Assembly: GCA_028819195.1 (NCBI GenBank)
Contig: JAPPMF010000011.1
Location: 1-19,843, forward strand
DNA length: 19,843 nucleotides
Source: Bin55 sp028819195
Lineage (GTDB): Bacteria; Pseudomonadota; Gammaproteobacteria; Pseudomonadales; Azotimanducaceae
Direction of reading: 5' to 3'
The translations under genes and the position numbers were made by a program. Numbering within the stretch: position 1 is the stretch's first letter; every line of letters starts with the position of its first letter. This document shows positions 7,107-15,406 of this stretch, in pieces. Under the pieces are notes generated by a model. It searched no databases. It was not told where the DNA came from and saw only the letters and a list, made by a program, of their open reading frames with translations.

Positions 7107-8347
7107 GTTCTGCATCGATGCTAAATCGATTCCTTGCTACCTTTCTTTGTTTTGTCGGTAGCTATATCGTAGTCTCCCAAGAAATCGTAGAAGACTCTAG
7201 TACTGCTCCGAATATATCAAAGGAGCAACATTCTCTTGAACATGTGTTGACTGTTGCTGGGGTCACGGATACTGAGATCTTGTTTGGTCAATCGTGTGCA
7301 CTTAGTGGCTTGAACGGCGCTTCTGGCCAGGGAATGCAGGTTGGTATTCAGGCAGCGTTTAATGAAATCAACAATGCCGATGGTGTACATGGACGTACAC
7401 TAAAACTTATTACCTTAGATGATCGATACGAACCAGAACTAACCATCGAAAATACCAACCAACTGATTGATACCCATAGTGTATTCTCTCTTATCGGGGC
7501 AGTCGGTACGCCGACTTCCCGAGTCGCTGTAGACATCGCTCAAAATAACAGTGTTCCTTATATCGGCCCACTAACGGGTGCTGCGTTTTTACGCCACGAG
7601 CAAGAAGTCGTGATTAACTTACGCGCTTCTTACGCCCAAGAAACCGAAGCAATGATCGAGTTTTTGACTAAAGAAGTGGGTACGACCCGAATCGCAACTT
7701 TTTATCAGGATGATTCCTATGGACGGGCGGGACACAATGGAGCGAAAGCAGCAATGGAACGGCGCGGTCTCAAATTGCTTCCCTCTGGCGTTTATCGACG
7801 AAATAGCATCGACGTGCGTAAAGGTGTGCTTGACGTTATGGGCGGAGAACCAGAAGCGGTTGTCATGATCGGGGCGTATGAACCATCGGCAGAGTTTATT
7901 CTTTGGTCAAGAAAAGTTGGCCTCGACGCGATCTTCATCAATATTTCGTTCGTGAACAGCAATGCTTTAGCCAACGCACTCGGCGAAGATGGTACCGGTG
8001 TTATGGTCTCGCAGGTCGTCCCGTTTCCGAAAAGCGACTCTTTAGAGATTGCGCGGCAGTATCGTAATTCCCTCGCTGTATTAGATGGCAATCTTGAACC
8101 TGGCTTTTTTTCGTTTGAAGGATATTTAGTTGGAAGATTGGCGATTCTCGGTCTGGAACGTGCTGGTCGAGAACTAACACGAGAAGGATTTTTGGACGCG
8201 ATAAGATCTATAAATGATGTAGATTTGGATGGGTTTCTGCTGGATTTCAAAACAGACAACCAAGGCTCTGACAGGGTGTTTATGACGGTGCTAACTGAAG
8301 ATGGAACTTTTCGTGCCGTCGAGACCATTGAGGACTTAAGTCGGTAA
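7103..8347 (+). CDS. Periplasmic ligand-binding protein, branched-chain amino acid/amide type
   Basis: A 414-residue type I periplasmic binding protein of the LivJ/amide-binding group. After a hydrophobic signal peptide (about residues 6-26, MLNRFLATFLCFVGSYIVVS), the mature protein begins ILFGQSCALSGLNGASGQGMQVGIQAAFNEINN, the classic first strand and helix of this family. It continues with GRTLKLITLDDRYEP, SLIGAVGTPTS, a hinge, and RIATFYQDDSYGRAG. Unlike most binding proteins it has no ABC permease or ATPase genes nearby. It overlaps the histidine kinase by one base (TAATG), so it is probably the ligand-recognition partner of that kinase, as TorT is for TorS. TTG 7103 overlaps the previous stop; ATG 7118 is in frame and equally compatible with the signal peptide. 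The ligand cannot be read from sequence. Confidence 0.85.
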   Translation: MSSASMLNRFLATFLCFVGSYIVVSQEIVEDSSTAPNISKEQHSLEHVLTVAGVTDTEILFGQSCALSGLNGASGQGMQVGIQAAFNEINNADGVHGRTLKLITLDDRYEPELTIENTNQLIDTHSVFSLIGAVGTPTSRVAVDIAQNNSVPYIGPLTGAAFLRHEQEVVINLRASYAQETEAMIEFLTKEVGTTRIATFYQDDSYGRAGHNGAKAAMERRGLKLLPSGVYRRNSIDVRKGVLDVMGGEPEAVVMIGAYEPSAEFILWSRKVGLDAIFINISFVNSNALANALGEDGTGVMVSQVVPFPKSDSLEIARQYRNSLAVLDGNLEPGFFSFEGYLVGRLAILGLERAGRELTREGFLDAIRSINDVDLDGFLLDFKTDNQGSDRVFMTVLTEDGTFRAVETIEDLSR

Positions 8348-10515
8348 TGGCTGAAAAATCTTCCTCTTCTTTGCTACAACGCATAAAGCAATTTCGCCAC
8401 AAGATTTCATTTAAGTTAGGGACGGCTTTGCTGGGTGCTGTCGTTCTAACACTATTAGCCAGTATTGTGGGTCTTGTGTATCTCGAACAAATCCAACAAG
8501 CACAAAATCGAGTTCACGAGGTCGCAATGCCCAACGTAGAAGAAGCGTTTTCGATTTCTCAAACTGGAACATCAATCGTATCGGCGGTACCTGAATTGAC
8601 CTCAGTACAGTCACAGGAAGAATTGATAAATTTGAAGAATGAGCTGGAAGTGGTTACCCAGACCTTCGAAGACCAACTCGACAATATTGATCGTTTTAAC
8701 CTTAGCGAAGAAAGTAATCAGCAGTTGCTATCGGCAGGAAGTACCCTGTTAGAAAATATAACGACCGTCGAACAACACATTGAACAACGCATATCTAAGA
8801 TTGTGCAACTTGCCGAACTTGGGACACAGTTCGATGATCTAGCCACGCTTATCGATAATCGCTTGGGTTCCGAAATCGATGCTCAAATATTGTTTCTTGC
8901 ACTTGGTTATTCCGATCGAAACGAAGCACCTGTCGCGCGTGATGAACATTTCACTAATGAGCAGATTAATCGTTATCGGTACATGGTAGATCTTAGGCGT
9001 TACACGACAATTGCTTCTCATTTTGTTTACAGCGCTATTGAGGTTGTCGATTCCGCTTTACTCGAGACTCTGAAAGATCAATTTGAGACTAGTGAATATG
9101 GGGTTAATCGCATTTTAGGTTTCTTGGAAACGGATCCTATTTATGACGAGTTTGCACCTTTATGCGATCAGTTGTATGTTATGGGCTTAGATGTTGGCGG
9201 AATCTTTGAGATAAAGTCTAGCTTACTCGATATTCAAACCGAGATCGAAGAAGTTTTTAATTTGCACCAAAATTTGAGTGAGCAAGTTGAACAAATACTG
9301 GAAAATGCGGTATTTATTACGACTTTAGAGAGTCAGGAGGCGGCGCAATCTAGTATTCAAGCAATTAACACCGGTAGAACACTGTTGTTGATTGTTAATG
9401 TAGTAAGTATTGTTGGTGCGGCATTAATTGCTTTTGCATACATCGGTAGACGTTTGTTACGTCGTTTAGATAGCCTGTCTAGTCGAATGAGTACGATGGC
9501 ACAAGGCGAGTTAGAGGAAGTAGTAGTAGTAGACGGCTCTGACGAGATTGGAGACATGCAACAAGCGTTAGAAATATTCCGTAAGAATGCGCTAGAAGTT
9601 CAACGATTAAATCTTGTTGAACATTTAGCCGACGAGTTGTCGAAGAAAAATAATGAACTGGAAGATGCCAACGAAGAATTGAAACATGCACAAGGGCAGA
9701 TAGTACTTCGAGAGAAGTTAGCTGCCTTAGGTGAATTGACCGCCGGGGTGGCACACGAGATTCGAAATCCGATGAACTTCATCAAGAACTTTTCGGAATC
9801 CTCTGAAGATCTATTGGAAGAATTGTTTGAAGAAATATTGGAAAATGACGGCGAAACAAAGTCAATGGACGTGGATATCGTTAAAGAAATAAGCAGTGAT
9901 TTGACTGAAAACTTCAAACGAATTCGACAACATACAGGGCGCGCTAATCGAATTATCGACGATATGTTGAAAATGGGACGAGATGCACATGAGTTCCAAG
10001 AATCCAATATAAACGTTTTACTCGAAGAACATGCTCGACTAGCCTTTCACAGTGCCCGAGCGACGGATAATAACTTTCAACTAGACATTCAATATGAACT
10101 AGACGAGAGCATAGAATCAACACGGATGGTACCCCAAGATATAGGAAGGTTGGTTATAAATTTAGTGTCTAACGCTGGCTACGCCTGCAATGAAAAACGT
10201 AAATTACTACTTGCAGACGATCCCAATTCTGATTATGTTCCTACCTTACTGATCAGAACCGAATTGTTTGACGATGGAATTTTGATTACTTTCCGAGATA
10301 ACGGTTCGGGCATACCAGAATCAACGATTGAGAAGATATTCAATCCATTCTTTACGACTAAGCCAACCGACCAAGGAACTGGACTCGGCCTCGCATTGTG
10401 TAATGACATCGTTGGTCAACACGGGGGAACAATGGAAGTGTCATCTGAGGAAGGTGAGTGGACACAAATGATCATCGACCTGCCTAAAGATCCCTCGCAA
10501 TTTATGGATGTGTAA
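8347..10515 (+). CDS. Membrane sensor histidine kinase with large helical periplasmic domain
   Basis: A 722-residue inner-membrane kinase. Transmembrane segment 1 is about residues 24-46 and segment 2 about 345-366. Between them lies a mostly helical sensor of about 300 residues, rich in Q, E and L, resembling the helical-bundle sensors of TorS type. A HAMP domain follows (about 368-420), then a coiled coil (LSKKNNELEDANEELKHAQ) and a dimerisation/phosphoacceptor helix with H470 in VAHEIRNPMNFIKNFSE. The ATPase domain has N609 in LVSNAGYA, D651 in DNGSGIP and GTGLGLAL at 677. It has no receiver or phosphotransfer domain, so its phosphate must go to a separate protein. The receiver-phosphatase at 5507 is in the same operon and is the likely target. 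The preceding binding protein is the likely stimulus carrier. ATG 8347 overlaps the upstream stop. Confidence 0.92.
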   Translation: MAEKSSSSLLQRIKQFRHKISFKLGTALLGAVVLTLLASIVGLVYLEQIQQAQNRVHEVAMPNVEEAFSISQTGTSIVSAVPELTSVQSQEELINLKNELEVVTQTFEDQLDNIDRFNLSEESNQQLLSAGSTLLENITTVEQHIEQRISKIVQLAELGTQFDDLATLIDNRLGSEIDAQILFLALGYSDRNEAPVARDEHFTNEQINRYRYMVDLRRYTTIASHFVYSAIEVVDSALLETLKDQFETSEYGVNRILGFLETDPIYDEFAPLCDQLYVMGLDVGGIFEIKSSLLDIQTEIEEVFNLHQNLSEQVEQILENAVFITTLESQEAAQSSIQAINTGRTLLLIVNVVSIVGAALIAFAYIGRRLLRRLDSLSSRMSTMAQGELEEVVVVDGSDEIGDMQQALEIFRKNALEVQRLNLVEHLADELSKKNNELEDANEELKHAQGQIVLREKLAALGELTAGVAHEIRNPMNFIKNFSESSEDLLEELFEEILENDGETKSMDVDIVKEISSDLTENFKRIRQHTGRANRIIDDMLKMGRDAHEFQESNINVLLEEHARLAFHSARATDNNFQLDIQYELDESIESTRMVPQDIGRLVINLVSNAGYACNEKRKLLLADDPNSDYVPTLLIRTELFDDGILITFRDNGSGIPESTIEKIFNPFFTTKPTDQGTGLGLALCNDIVGQHGGTMEVSSEEGEWTQMIIDLPKDPSQFMDV

Positions 10516-10563
10516 CGGCAAAATCCCTGGTCGGGATTTCGGTTCAGTTCATTGATTGTGTGG

Positions 10564-10591
10564 AGTAGAGCAGTGAATGGTCTACTTTTTT
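10564..10591 (+). terminator. Probable intrinsic terminator of the signalling operon
   Basis: Arms AGTAGA (10564-10569) and TCTACT (10581-10586), with a further CA/TG pair inside after a G-G mismatch, form a short hairpin followed at once by six T on the plus strand. It lies about 50 bases past the kinase stop. Its 3' arm and T-run overlap the last codons of the convergent STAS gene. The stem is short and not GC-rich, so termination may be partial. A second hairpin at 10521-10539 (AAATCCC, GGGATTT) lacks a T-run. Confidence 0.4.
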
Positions 10592-10938
10592 CCAACCTTA
10601 GCTATTGCATCTGCGTGCGTTTCAACAACATTGATGATTCGATCAAAACCAGCAATTTTGATGATTTCTAAGATTGTGTTTGGGACAGAACAAAGGACAA
10701 ATGCTGAACCCAGTTTGTTCAACATTTTGGCGATGAGTAGCATCGAGCGTAATCCCGCACTACTTAAATAAGTGACACCGCTCAGATCAATGATTACGCC
10801 GGTATCGGTTTCAGCGACCTCACCCCGAACGTTTTCTTCAAATTCTGTAGCAGTCATTCCATCTATACGACCTGAAACACTGGAAGTCAGGACTCCATTA
10901 TTTCGGTTATGTTCAATATTGAGTGATGATGATTTGAT
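10582..10938 (-). CDS. STAS-domain anti-sigma factor antagonist (RsbV-like), ATC start proposed
   Basis: RsbV/SpoIIAA-type protein that would bind the RsbW-like kinase when unphosphorylated. The phosphoacceptor motif is YLSSAGLRSML, with the serine pair just before AGLR. The ordinary ATG at 10857 would give 91 residues and delete the first strand of the fold. The same frame continues upstream as LNIEHNRNNGVLTSSVSGRIDG, exactly the normal family N-terminus, and stays open back to a stop around 10966. No ATG, GTG or TTG occurs in that extension. A GTTGGAG Shine-Dalgarno sits seven bases before ATC at 10938-10936, which would give 118 residues, typical for the family; ATT two codons earlier is too close to that site. 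A sequence error is the alternative. It faces the kinase operon convergently and completes a partner-switching set. Confidence 0.75.
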   Translation of the reverse strand: MKSSSLNIEHNRNNGVLTSSVSGRIDGMTATEFEENVRGEVAETDTGVIIDLSGVTYLSSAGLRSMLLIAKMLNKLGSAFVLCSVPNTILEIIKIAGFDRIINVVETHADAIAKVGKK

Positions 10939-11150
10939 AAGAATTCTCCAACAGCTTAACCTCGTGTTTTAGACTTAAAGATACACGAGTAGGATTGCGC
11001 GCTTTTATATTTCGTAATTATACGAACCATGATGTATATCAAGTTTTCTCCAACAGATTAACGATGTCGATGTCTATTGACTCGATAACGATAGACTATG
11101 GGAAAAGAAATTTTAATGAAATTGAACCAGTTTCGTATGCGTTAGTATTA
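10939..11150 (-). promoter_or_regulatory. STAS leader region with repeated Shine-Dalgarno block
   Basis: A gene-free stretch between the mobA end and the STAS gene. The 17-base unit TTCTCCAACAG(C/A)TTAAC occurs at 10944-10960 and 11046-11062 with one difference, 102 bases apart. On the minus strand each copy reads GTTAA-CTGTTGGAG, a strong ribosome site. A perfect TATAAT on the minus strand lies at 11017-11022; the nearest -35-like TTGATA is only 14 bases upstream, which is too short for a standard promoter. A loose dyad (GTCTAT 11072-11077, ATAGAC 11091-11096) lies further upstream and has no T-run. The region probably carries the STAS promoter and leader; the exact start of transcription is not clear. 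Confidence 0.4.
10956..11042 (-). CDS. Possible 28-residue leader peptide before the STAS gene
   Basis: A short frame starts at TTG 11042 on the minus strand, five bases after a GTTGGAG Shine-Dalgarno. It reads MIYIMVRIITKYKSAQSYSC and ends KTRG before TAA at 10958-10956. The stop falls inside the second copy of the repeated block, just before the Shine-Dalgarno for the STAS ATC codon. This spacing would allow translational coupling. The peptide is hydrophobic at the start, then basic, with no family match that I recognise. If the TATAAT at 11017-11022 is the real -10 box, this ORF would not be transcribed from it. It is reported as a candidate only. Confidence 0.25.
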   Translation of the reverse strand: MIYIMVRIITKYKSAQSYSCIFKSKTRG

Positions 11151-11738
11151 TTAATTCAGCATTTGATGGGCTAAATTGAGCTCTTGTGGTGTATTTATGT
11201 TAAAAAAAGAAGTAGCTTGATCAGTCATATCGGTTGACTTAACTTGTCTATGATTTAACCAGTACTTGACCGCTTTACCACCGTCGTCATAAAAGCGACA
11301 AAGATCGTCTCGTGCTAAAGTATCTATTAGTAAATATAGGTTTTGCCGATGTTCGCCGTTATCGGGCACGGCGACACCTTGCCTTGTAGCATCGGTACTA
11401 AGTACAGAAACTAAATTGGTAGCAAGAAAAGGGCTATCTCCCGGTACAGTCAATACCCACTCCGTTTCAATGAATTGAAACGATTCACAGAGCCCCGCGA
11501 GTGGTCCTCGTGCAACATCAGAATCAACTATCACTTGGTGTCCTTTAGCTTCATAGAGAGCTACATTTCTTGAACAGGAAATCACACATCGTCCAACTTG
11601 TTCAACTAGCCCATCAAGAATGTAATCGATGATTTGGCGGTTCTCTAGACGAAGCAAGGGTTTATCCTGTCCGTTGAGACGTGCCCCTTGACCACCACAT
11701 AGGACGATACCGGTAACGTCGCTTTTGTCAATGCTCAC
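11151..11738 (-). CDS. mobA: Molybdenum cofactor guanylyltransferase (MobA-like)
   Basis: Cytoplasmic nucleotidyltransferase predicted to attach GMP to molybdopterin, giving the bis-MGD cofactor of formate dehydrogenase. The N-terminal nucleotide loop is TGIVLCGGQGARLNGQDKPLLR, followed by a CSRN block, DSDVARGPLAGL and VPGDSPFL in the order expected of the MobA family. GTG 11738 gives 195 residues, the normal length, and overlaps fdhD by 11 bases. The longer frame from ATG 11792 would overlap fdhD by 65 bases and add residues without family similarity. Two blocks are atypical: SCSRN where SANRN is common and VPGDSP where PCDxP is common. It is the last gene of the fds operon. A relative acting on another cofactor nucleotide (MocA type) is possible, but the operon favours MobA. 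Confidence 0.82.
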   Translation of the reverse strand: MSIDKSDVTGIVLCGGQGARLNGQDKPLLRLENRQIIDYILDGLVEQVGRCVISCSRNVALYEAKGHQVIVDSDVARGPLAGLCESFQFIETEWVLTVPGDSPFLATNLVSVLSTDATRQGVAVPDNGEHRQNLYLLIDTLARDDLCRFYDDGGKAVKYWLNHRQVKSTDMTDQATSFFNINTPQELNLAHQMLN

Positions 11739-12558
11739 AGACTCGTTCGCCACAGTAGATGTTGAGATTCGATCTCGATAAAAAGCCAACAAGCGTGATT
11801 CGTTGTTCTTGAGCTAGATCGATAGCCAGCGAAGAAGGGGATCCAATAGCCGCCACAAACGGTATCCCTACTATAGCGGCTTTCTGTAATAACTCAAAAC
11901 TCGCACGACCACTGAGTAATAAACCAAACTGTCGAATATTCGATAAGTTATCACTTCGAAACGAACCAATGAGTTTATCAAGCGCATTATGACGTCCAAT
12001 ATCTTCGCGAACTCGGTAAATGGTGCCCTCAGTGTCAAATAGTGCACTCGCGTGTAAACCTCCGGTCTTACGAAATTCACTTTGTAGTTGACGTAAATTT
12101 GTCGGTAGTTGATGTAGTGTCGACCGAGGAATTTGAAAACTTGAGGTTTCAAATTTTGGCACGTGGACCGCGACTGCTGCGAGAGATACTTTTCCACAAA
12201 CCCCACAACTAGATGAAGTATAAAAGTGCCGCAGTAGCAATTCTGCGTCAAATTCAACACCTTGCTTTAGACAAACAACCAGAGTATTAGAATTTTCGTT
12301 TGGTGAATCAAAATACGTATCTTCGACTTGATCAAAACTATTGATCACACCTTCACTTAACAAAAAACCGTGGGCTAAATCTATGTCGTCGCCTGGAGTG
12401 CGCATTGTTACCGCGATGCTGGTCTGGTGTTTACTGGCTTTTGAAAAATACTCGAGTTTGAGTTCTAAAGGTTCTTCTCGAGTTACGTAATCTAGTCGTT
12501 TAGAAGATTGCCCATTAAAACGGCGAATCGGATACGGTAGACTTCTTAAGTCTTCCAA
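11728..12558 (-). CDS. fdhD: Formate dehydrogenase accessory sulfurtransferase FdhD (FdsC)
   Basis: Cytoplasmic FdhD-family protein that delivers sulfur to the molybdenum cofactor and is required for formate dehydrogenase activity. The sulfur-carrying loop is C118-GV-C121 in SSSCGVCGK, numbering from TTG 12558. Other family blocks are EEPLELKL (about residue 28), MRTPGDDIDLAHGFLLSEGVI (52-72), TGGLHASAL, REDIGRHNALDKLIG and LLSGRASFELLQKAA. TTG 12558 starts four bases after the fdsA stop and gives 276 residues, the usual length. The frame is open to an ATG at 12657, but that start would overlap fdsA by 95 bases and the extra 33 residues are not family-like. The position right after fdsA matches fdsC in known fds operons. 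Confidence 0.9.
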   Translation of the reverse strand: MEDLRSLPYPIRRFNGQSSKRLDYVTREEPLELKLEYFSKASKHQTSIAVTMRTPGDDIDLAHGFLLSEGVINSFDQVEDTYFDSPNENSNTLVVCLKQGVEFDAELLLRHFYTSSSCGVCGKVSLAAVAVHVPKFETSSFQIPRSTLHQLPTNLRQLQSEFRKTGGLHASALFDTEGTIYRVREDIGRHNALDKLIGSFRSDNLSNIRQFGLLLSGRASFELLQKAAIVGIPFVAAIGSPSSLAIDLAQEQRITLVGFLSRSNLNIYCGERVCEH

Positions 12559-12562
12559 CGGT

Positions 12563-15406
12563 TTAACTTTCAGTCGGTAACAAGGAATGTTGTTTCTCTT
12601 CGGAATCGACGAAGTGATCGTACCAATCCGAGAGGTGATTCGCAGGGTGAACTTCAACAGCAGTTACTTTGTACTCGGGACAGTTAGTAGCCCAGTCAGA
12701 TAACTCTGTAGTTACCACATTGGTCCCGGTCGAAGGATGGTGAAAAGTAGTGTAAACAACACCAGGATTAACTCGATCGGTGACTTCGGCACGCAAGGTA
12801 ATCTCACCCATACGCGAACGAACCGAAAGTAAGTCGTTAGTGCGAATACCTCTCAGTTCTGCGTCTACTGGATGAATTTCTAGACGATCTTCTTCCAACC
12901 ACACGTTGTTTTCGGTACGTCGTGTTTGCGTACCTACGTTGTATTGCGTCAATTTTCGACCCGTCGTTAATAGAAGTGGAAATTTGCGGTTGGTTTTTTC
13001 TTTTGTGGGAAGATATTCGGTACGAATGAAGTTCCCCTTACCGCGTACAAACTCTCCAATATGCATGATTTCTGTTCCGAGTGGAGCGTCTTTATTACAT
13101 GGCCACTGTACACTGTTTACTTTATCTAGGTAGTCGAAGGAAACATTCTGAAACATAGGTGTTAGTTGCGCTAGTTCATCCATTATCTCAGAACCACAGT
13201 TGTAGTGCATTGGGTACCCCATTTCGCACGCAAGCTTTTGAATGACTTGCCATTCTTCCATACCGGTAACTGGTTTCATTGCAGGTCTTACACGATTGAT
13301 TCTTCGTTCAGCATTGATGAAGGTTCCGTTTTTTTCTAAGAAAGTCGTACCCGGTAGAAAAATATGCGCTAGTTTAGCTGTTTCTGTCAAAAACAGATCT
13401 TGTACAACTACACAATCCATCGACTTAAGTGCTTGTTCAACATGCTTGGTATTTGGATCTGATTGCATGAAATCTTCACCTTGAATGAACATACCTTTGA
13501 ATCTTCCTGCGCAAGCTTCGTCAAACATTTTTGGAATACGATAACCTGGTTCTGGATCGATAGGCACACTCCAGGCTTTTTCAAACTCAGACCGAGGTTC
13601 TTCTTCGGTAATTTTGCGATAACCCGGGAGTTCGTGTGGAAACGAACCTACGTCTACCGCGCCTTGTACGTTATTTTGACCGCGAAGTGGGTTGACTCCA
13701 ACACCCATTCGCCCAATATTTCCCGTTACCATGGCTAGATTTGCCATCCCCATGACCATTGTCGAACCTTGACTATGTTCAGTAACACCCAATCCATAGT
13801 AGATGGCGGCGTTTTTTGCGTTAGCATAAAGTCGCGCTGCTTCGCGAATATCGTTGGCAGGAACTCCAGAAATTAATGCCACATTGTCGGGCGAGTATTC
13901 GTCTTGTTGAATCAAATCTCGCCAATCAGCATAGGAATCGAGATCGCAACGTTCATTAACAAATTCTTCATCCGCTAGTCCTTCCTGCAAAACTACATGG
14001 GCGAATGCATTGATAATTGGAACGTTTGTTCCTGGTAATAAGGCTAAATGTAATTCAGCTTCAATGTGAGGTGAGCGAACCATGTCAATTTTTCGCGGGT
14101 CAATGACAATCACTTTTGCACCTTTGCGTACACATTGCTTTAAGTGTGAGGCGAAAACCGGGTGTCCTTCTGTTGGGTTTGCGCCGATAACAACGATTAC
14201 ATCAGCTTCTTCGACCGAGTCAAAGTGTTGCGTACCAGCCGAAGTTCCGAAGGTCTGTTTGAGACCATAACCGGTTGGTGAATGACAGACACGCGCGCAA
14301 GTATCAATATTGTTGTTTCCAAATGCGGTTCGTACTAATTTTTGAACTAGATAGATATCTTCAATTGTTGTTCTCGACGAACTGATACCGCCAATAGATT
14401 TTCTTCCATATTTTTCTTGAATTTCCTTAAATCTTGAAGCGGTTTCTTTAATTGCCGTATCCCAATCGACTACCTGCCACGGGTCTTCTACAGAATCACG
14501 TATCATCGGTTGGGTAATTCGATCGGGATGATTTGCATAACCGTAGGCAAATCTTCCTTTTACGCAAGAGTGACCGTGATTGGCTTTTCCTTCTTTGTAA
14601 GGTACCATGCGAACTACTTGATCGCCTTTCAATTCGGCTTTGAATGAACAACCGACCCCACAGTAGGCACAAGTAGTCAGAACCGTTCGGTCGGGGACAC
14701 CATGATTTACAACACTTTTTTCCATTAGAGTGGCTGTCGGGCAGGCTTGTACACACGCGCCGCAGGAAACACATTCAGAATCCATGAACAAATCAGCGGA
14801 CGTTGCAACTTTTGAGTCCCAACCGCGTCCGTCAATCGTTAAAGCAAAGGTACCTTGAACTTCATCGCAGGCACGGACGCATTTAGAACAAACAATACAC
14901 TTCGACGGGTCAAATTGGAAATACGGGTTCGATTGATCGATGGTTGCATCTAAGTGATCGTCTTCGATCTCATAACGAACTTCCCGTAAGCCTACTGCTC
15001 CAGCCATGTCTTCGAGTTCGCAATCGCCGTTAGCAGGGCAGGTTAAGCAATCCAATGGGTGATCAGAAATATAGAGTTCCATTACACCACGGCGAATCTC
15101 TGCGACTTGCGGTGTTTGTGTTTTGACCCGCATATTCGCTTGTACGGGTTCGGTACATGAAGCGATTAAACCGCGTCGTCCTTCGATCTCTACTAAGCAG
15201 AGGCGGCAAGAACCAAAGGATTTCAGGTTGTCCGAAGCACAGAGTTTTGGAATAGGTATTCCTGCTTCGACTGCAGCCCGCATTATTGACGTATTGTTTG
15301 GAACGGAAACGTTGATACCATCAATATTTAAAGAAACTGTTGGACTATCCTGGCGGCCATTCAATCTAGGTGCAGGAGTCCCGTAGTCTTGTTCTCTTAG
15401 TCTCAT
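12563..15406 (-). CDS. fdsA: NAD-dependent formate dehydrogenase, molybdenum subunit alpha
   Basis: Catalytic subunit of the soluble cytoplasmic FdsGBA formate dehydrogenase (formate to CO2, NAD+ to NADH), 947 residues. In order it carries a [2Fe-2S] domain (C56, C67, C70, C84), a His-Cys3 [4Fe-4S] site (H116, C120, C123, C129), a two-cluster ferredoxin domain (C170/173/176/180 and C212/215/218/222), and the molybdopterin domain with its own [4Fe-4S] site (C246, C249, C253, C281). The molybdenum ligand is cysteine C374 followed by H375 in CARVCHSPTG, so this is the cysteine, not the selenocysteine, form. The C-terminal cofactor-binding domain (TTGRKLTQYNVGTQTRR onward) is complete. The start codon overlaps the fdsB stop (ATGA). 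The N-terminal 20 residues are variable. All cluster ligands are present, so the enzyme should be functional. Confidence 0.95.
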   Translation of the reverse strand: MRLREQDYGTPAPRLNGRQDSPTVSLNIDGINVSVPNNTSIMRAAVEAGIPIPKLCASDNLKSFGSCRLCLVEIEGRRGLIASCTEPVQANMRVKTQTPQVAEIRRGVMELYISDHPLDCLTCPANGDCELEDMAGAVGLREVRYEIEDDHLDATIDQSNPYFQFDPSKCIVCSKCVRACDEVQGTFALTIDGRGWDSKVATSADLFMDSECVSCGACVQACPTATLMEKSVVNHGVPDRTVLTTCAYCGVGCSFKAELKGDQVVRMVPYKEGKANHGHSCVKGRFAYGYANHPDRITQPMIRDSVEDPWQVVDWDTAIKETASRFKEIQEKYGRKSIGGISSSRTTIEDIYLVQKLVRTAFGNNNIDTCARVCHSPTGYGLKQTFGTSAGTQHFDSVEEADVIVVIGANPTEGHPVFASHLKQCVRKGAKVIVIDPRKIDMVRSPHIEAELHLALLPGTNVPIINAFAHVVLQEGLADEEFVNERCDLDSYADWRDLIQQDEYSPDNVALISGVPANDIREAARLYANAKNAAIYYGLGVTEHSQGSTMVMGMANLAMVTGNIGRMGVGVNPLRGQNNVQGAVDVGSFPHELPGYRKITEEEPRSEFEKAWSVPIDPEPGYRIPKMFDEACAGRFKGMFIQGEDFMQSDPNTKHVEQALKSMDCVVVQDLFLTETAKLAHIFLPGTTFLEKNGTFINAERRINRVRPAMKPVTGMEEWQVIQKLACEMGYPMHYNCGSEIMDELAQLTPMFQNVSFDYLDKVNSVQWPCNKDAPLGTEIMHIGEFVRGKGNFIRTEYLPTKEKTNRKFPLLLTTGRKLTQYNVGTQTRRTENNVWLEEDRLEIHPVDAELRGIRTNDLLSVRSRMGEITLRAEVTDRVNPGVVYTTFHHPSTGTNVVTTELSDWATNCPEYKVTAVEVHPANHLSDWYDHFVDSEEKQHSLLPTES

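Noticed and set aside
7792..8328. 178-residue open frame on the minus strand opposite the binding protein gene
   Set aside because: It is the antisense of a well-supported coding region, serine/proline-rich with no recognisable domain, no own operon context and no convincing ribosome site.
9600..10007. 135-residue minus-strand frame opposite the histidine kinase
   Set aside because: Serine/asparagine-rich shadow of the kinase dimerisation and ATPase region; no motifs.
10521..10539. AAATCCC / GGGATTT hairpin after the kinase stop as the operon terminator
   Set aside because: Good seven-base stem but no T-run after it on the plus strand; the hairpin at 10564-10591 fits better.
14270..14300. 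Selenocysteine (in-frame TGA) at the formate dehydrogenase active site
   Set aside because: The codon at residue 374 is an ordinary cysteine codon and the frame is uninterrupted.
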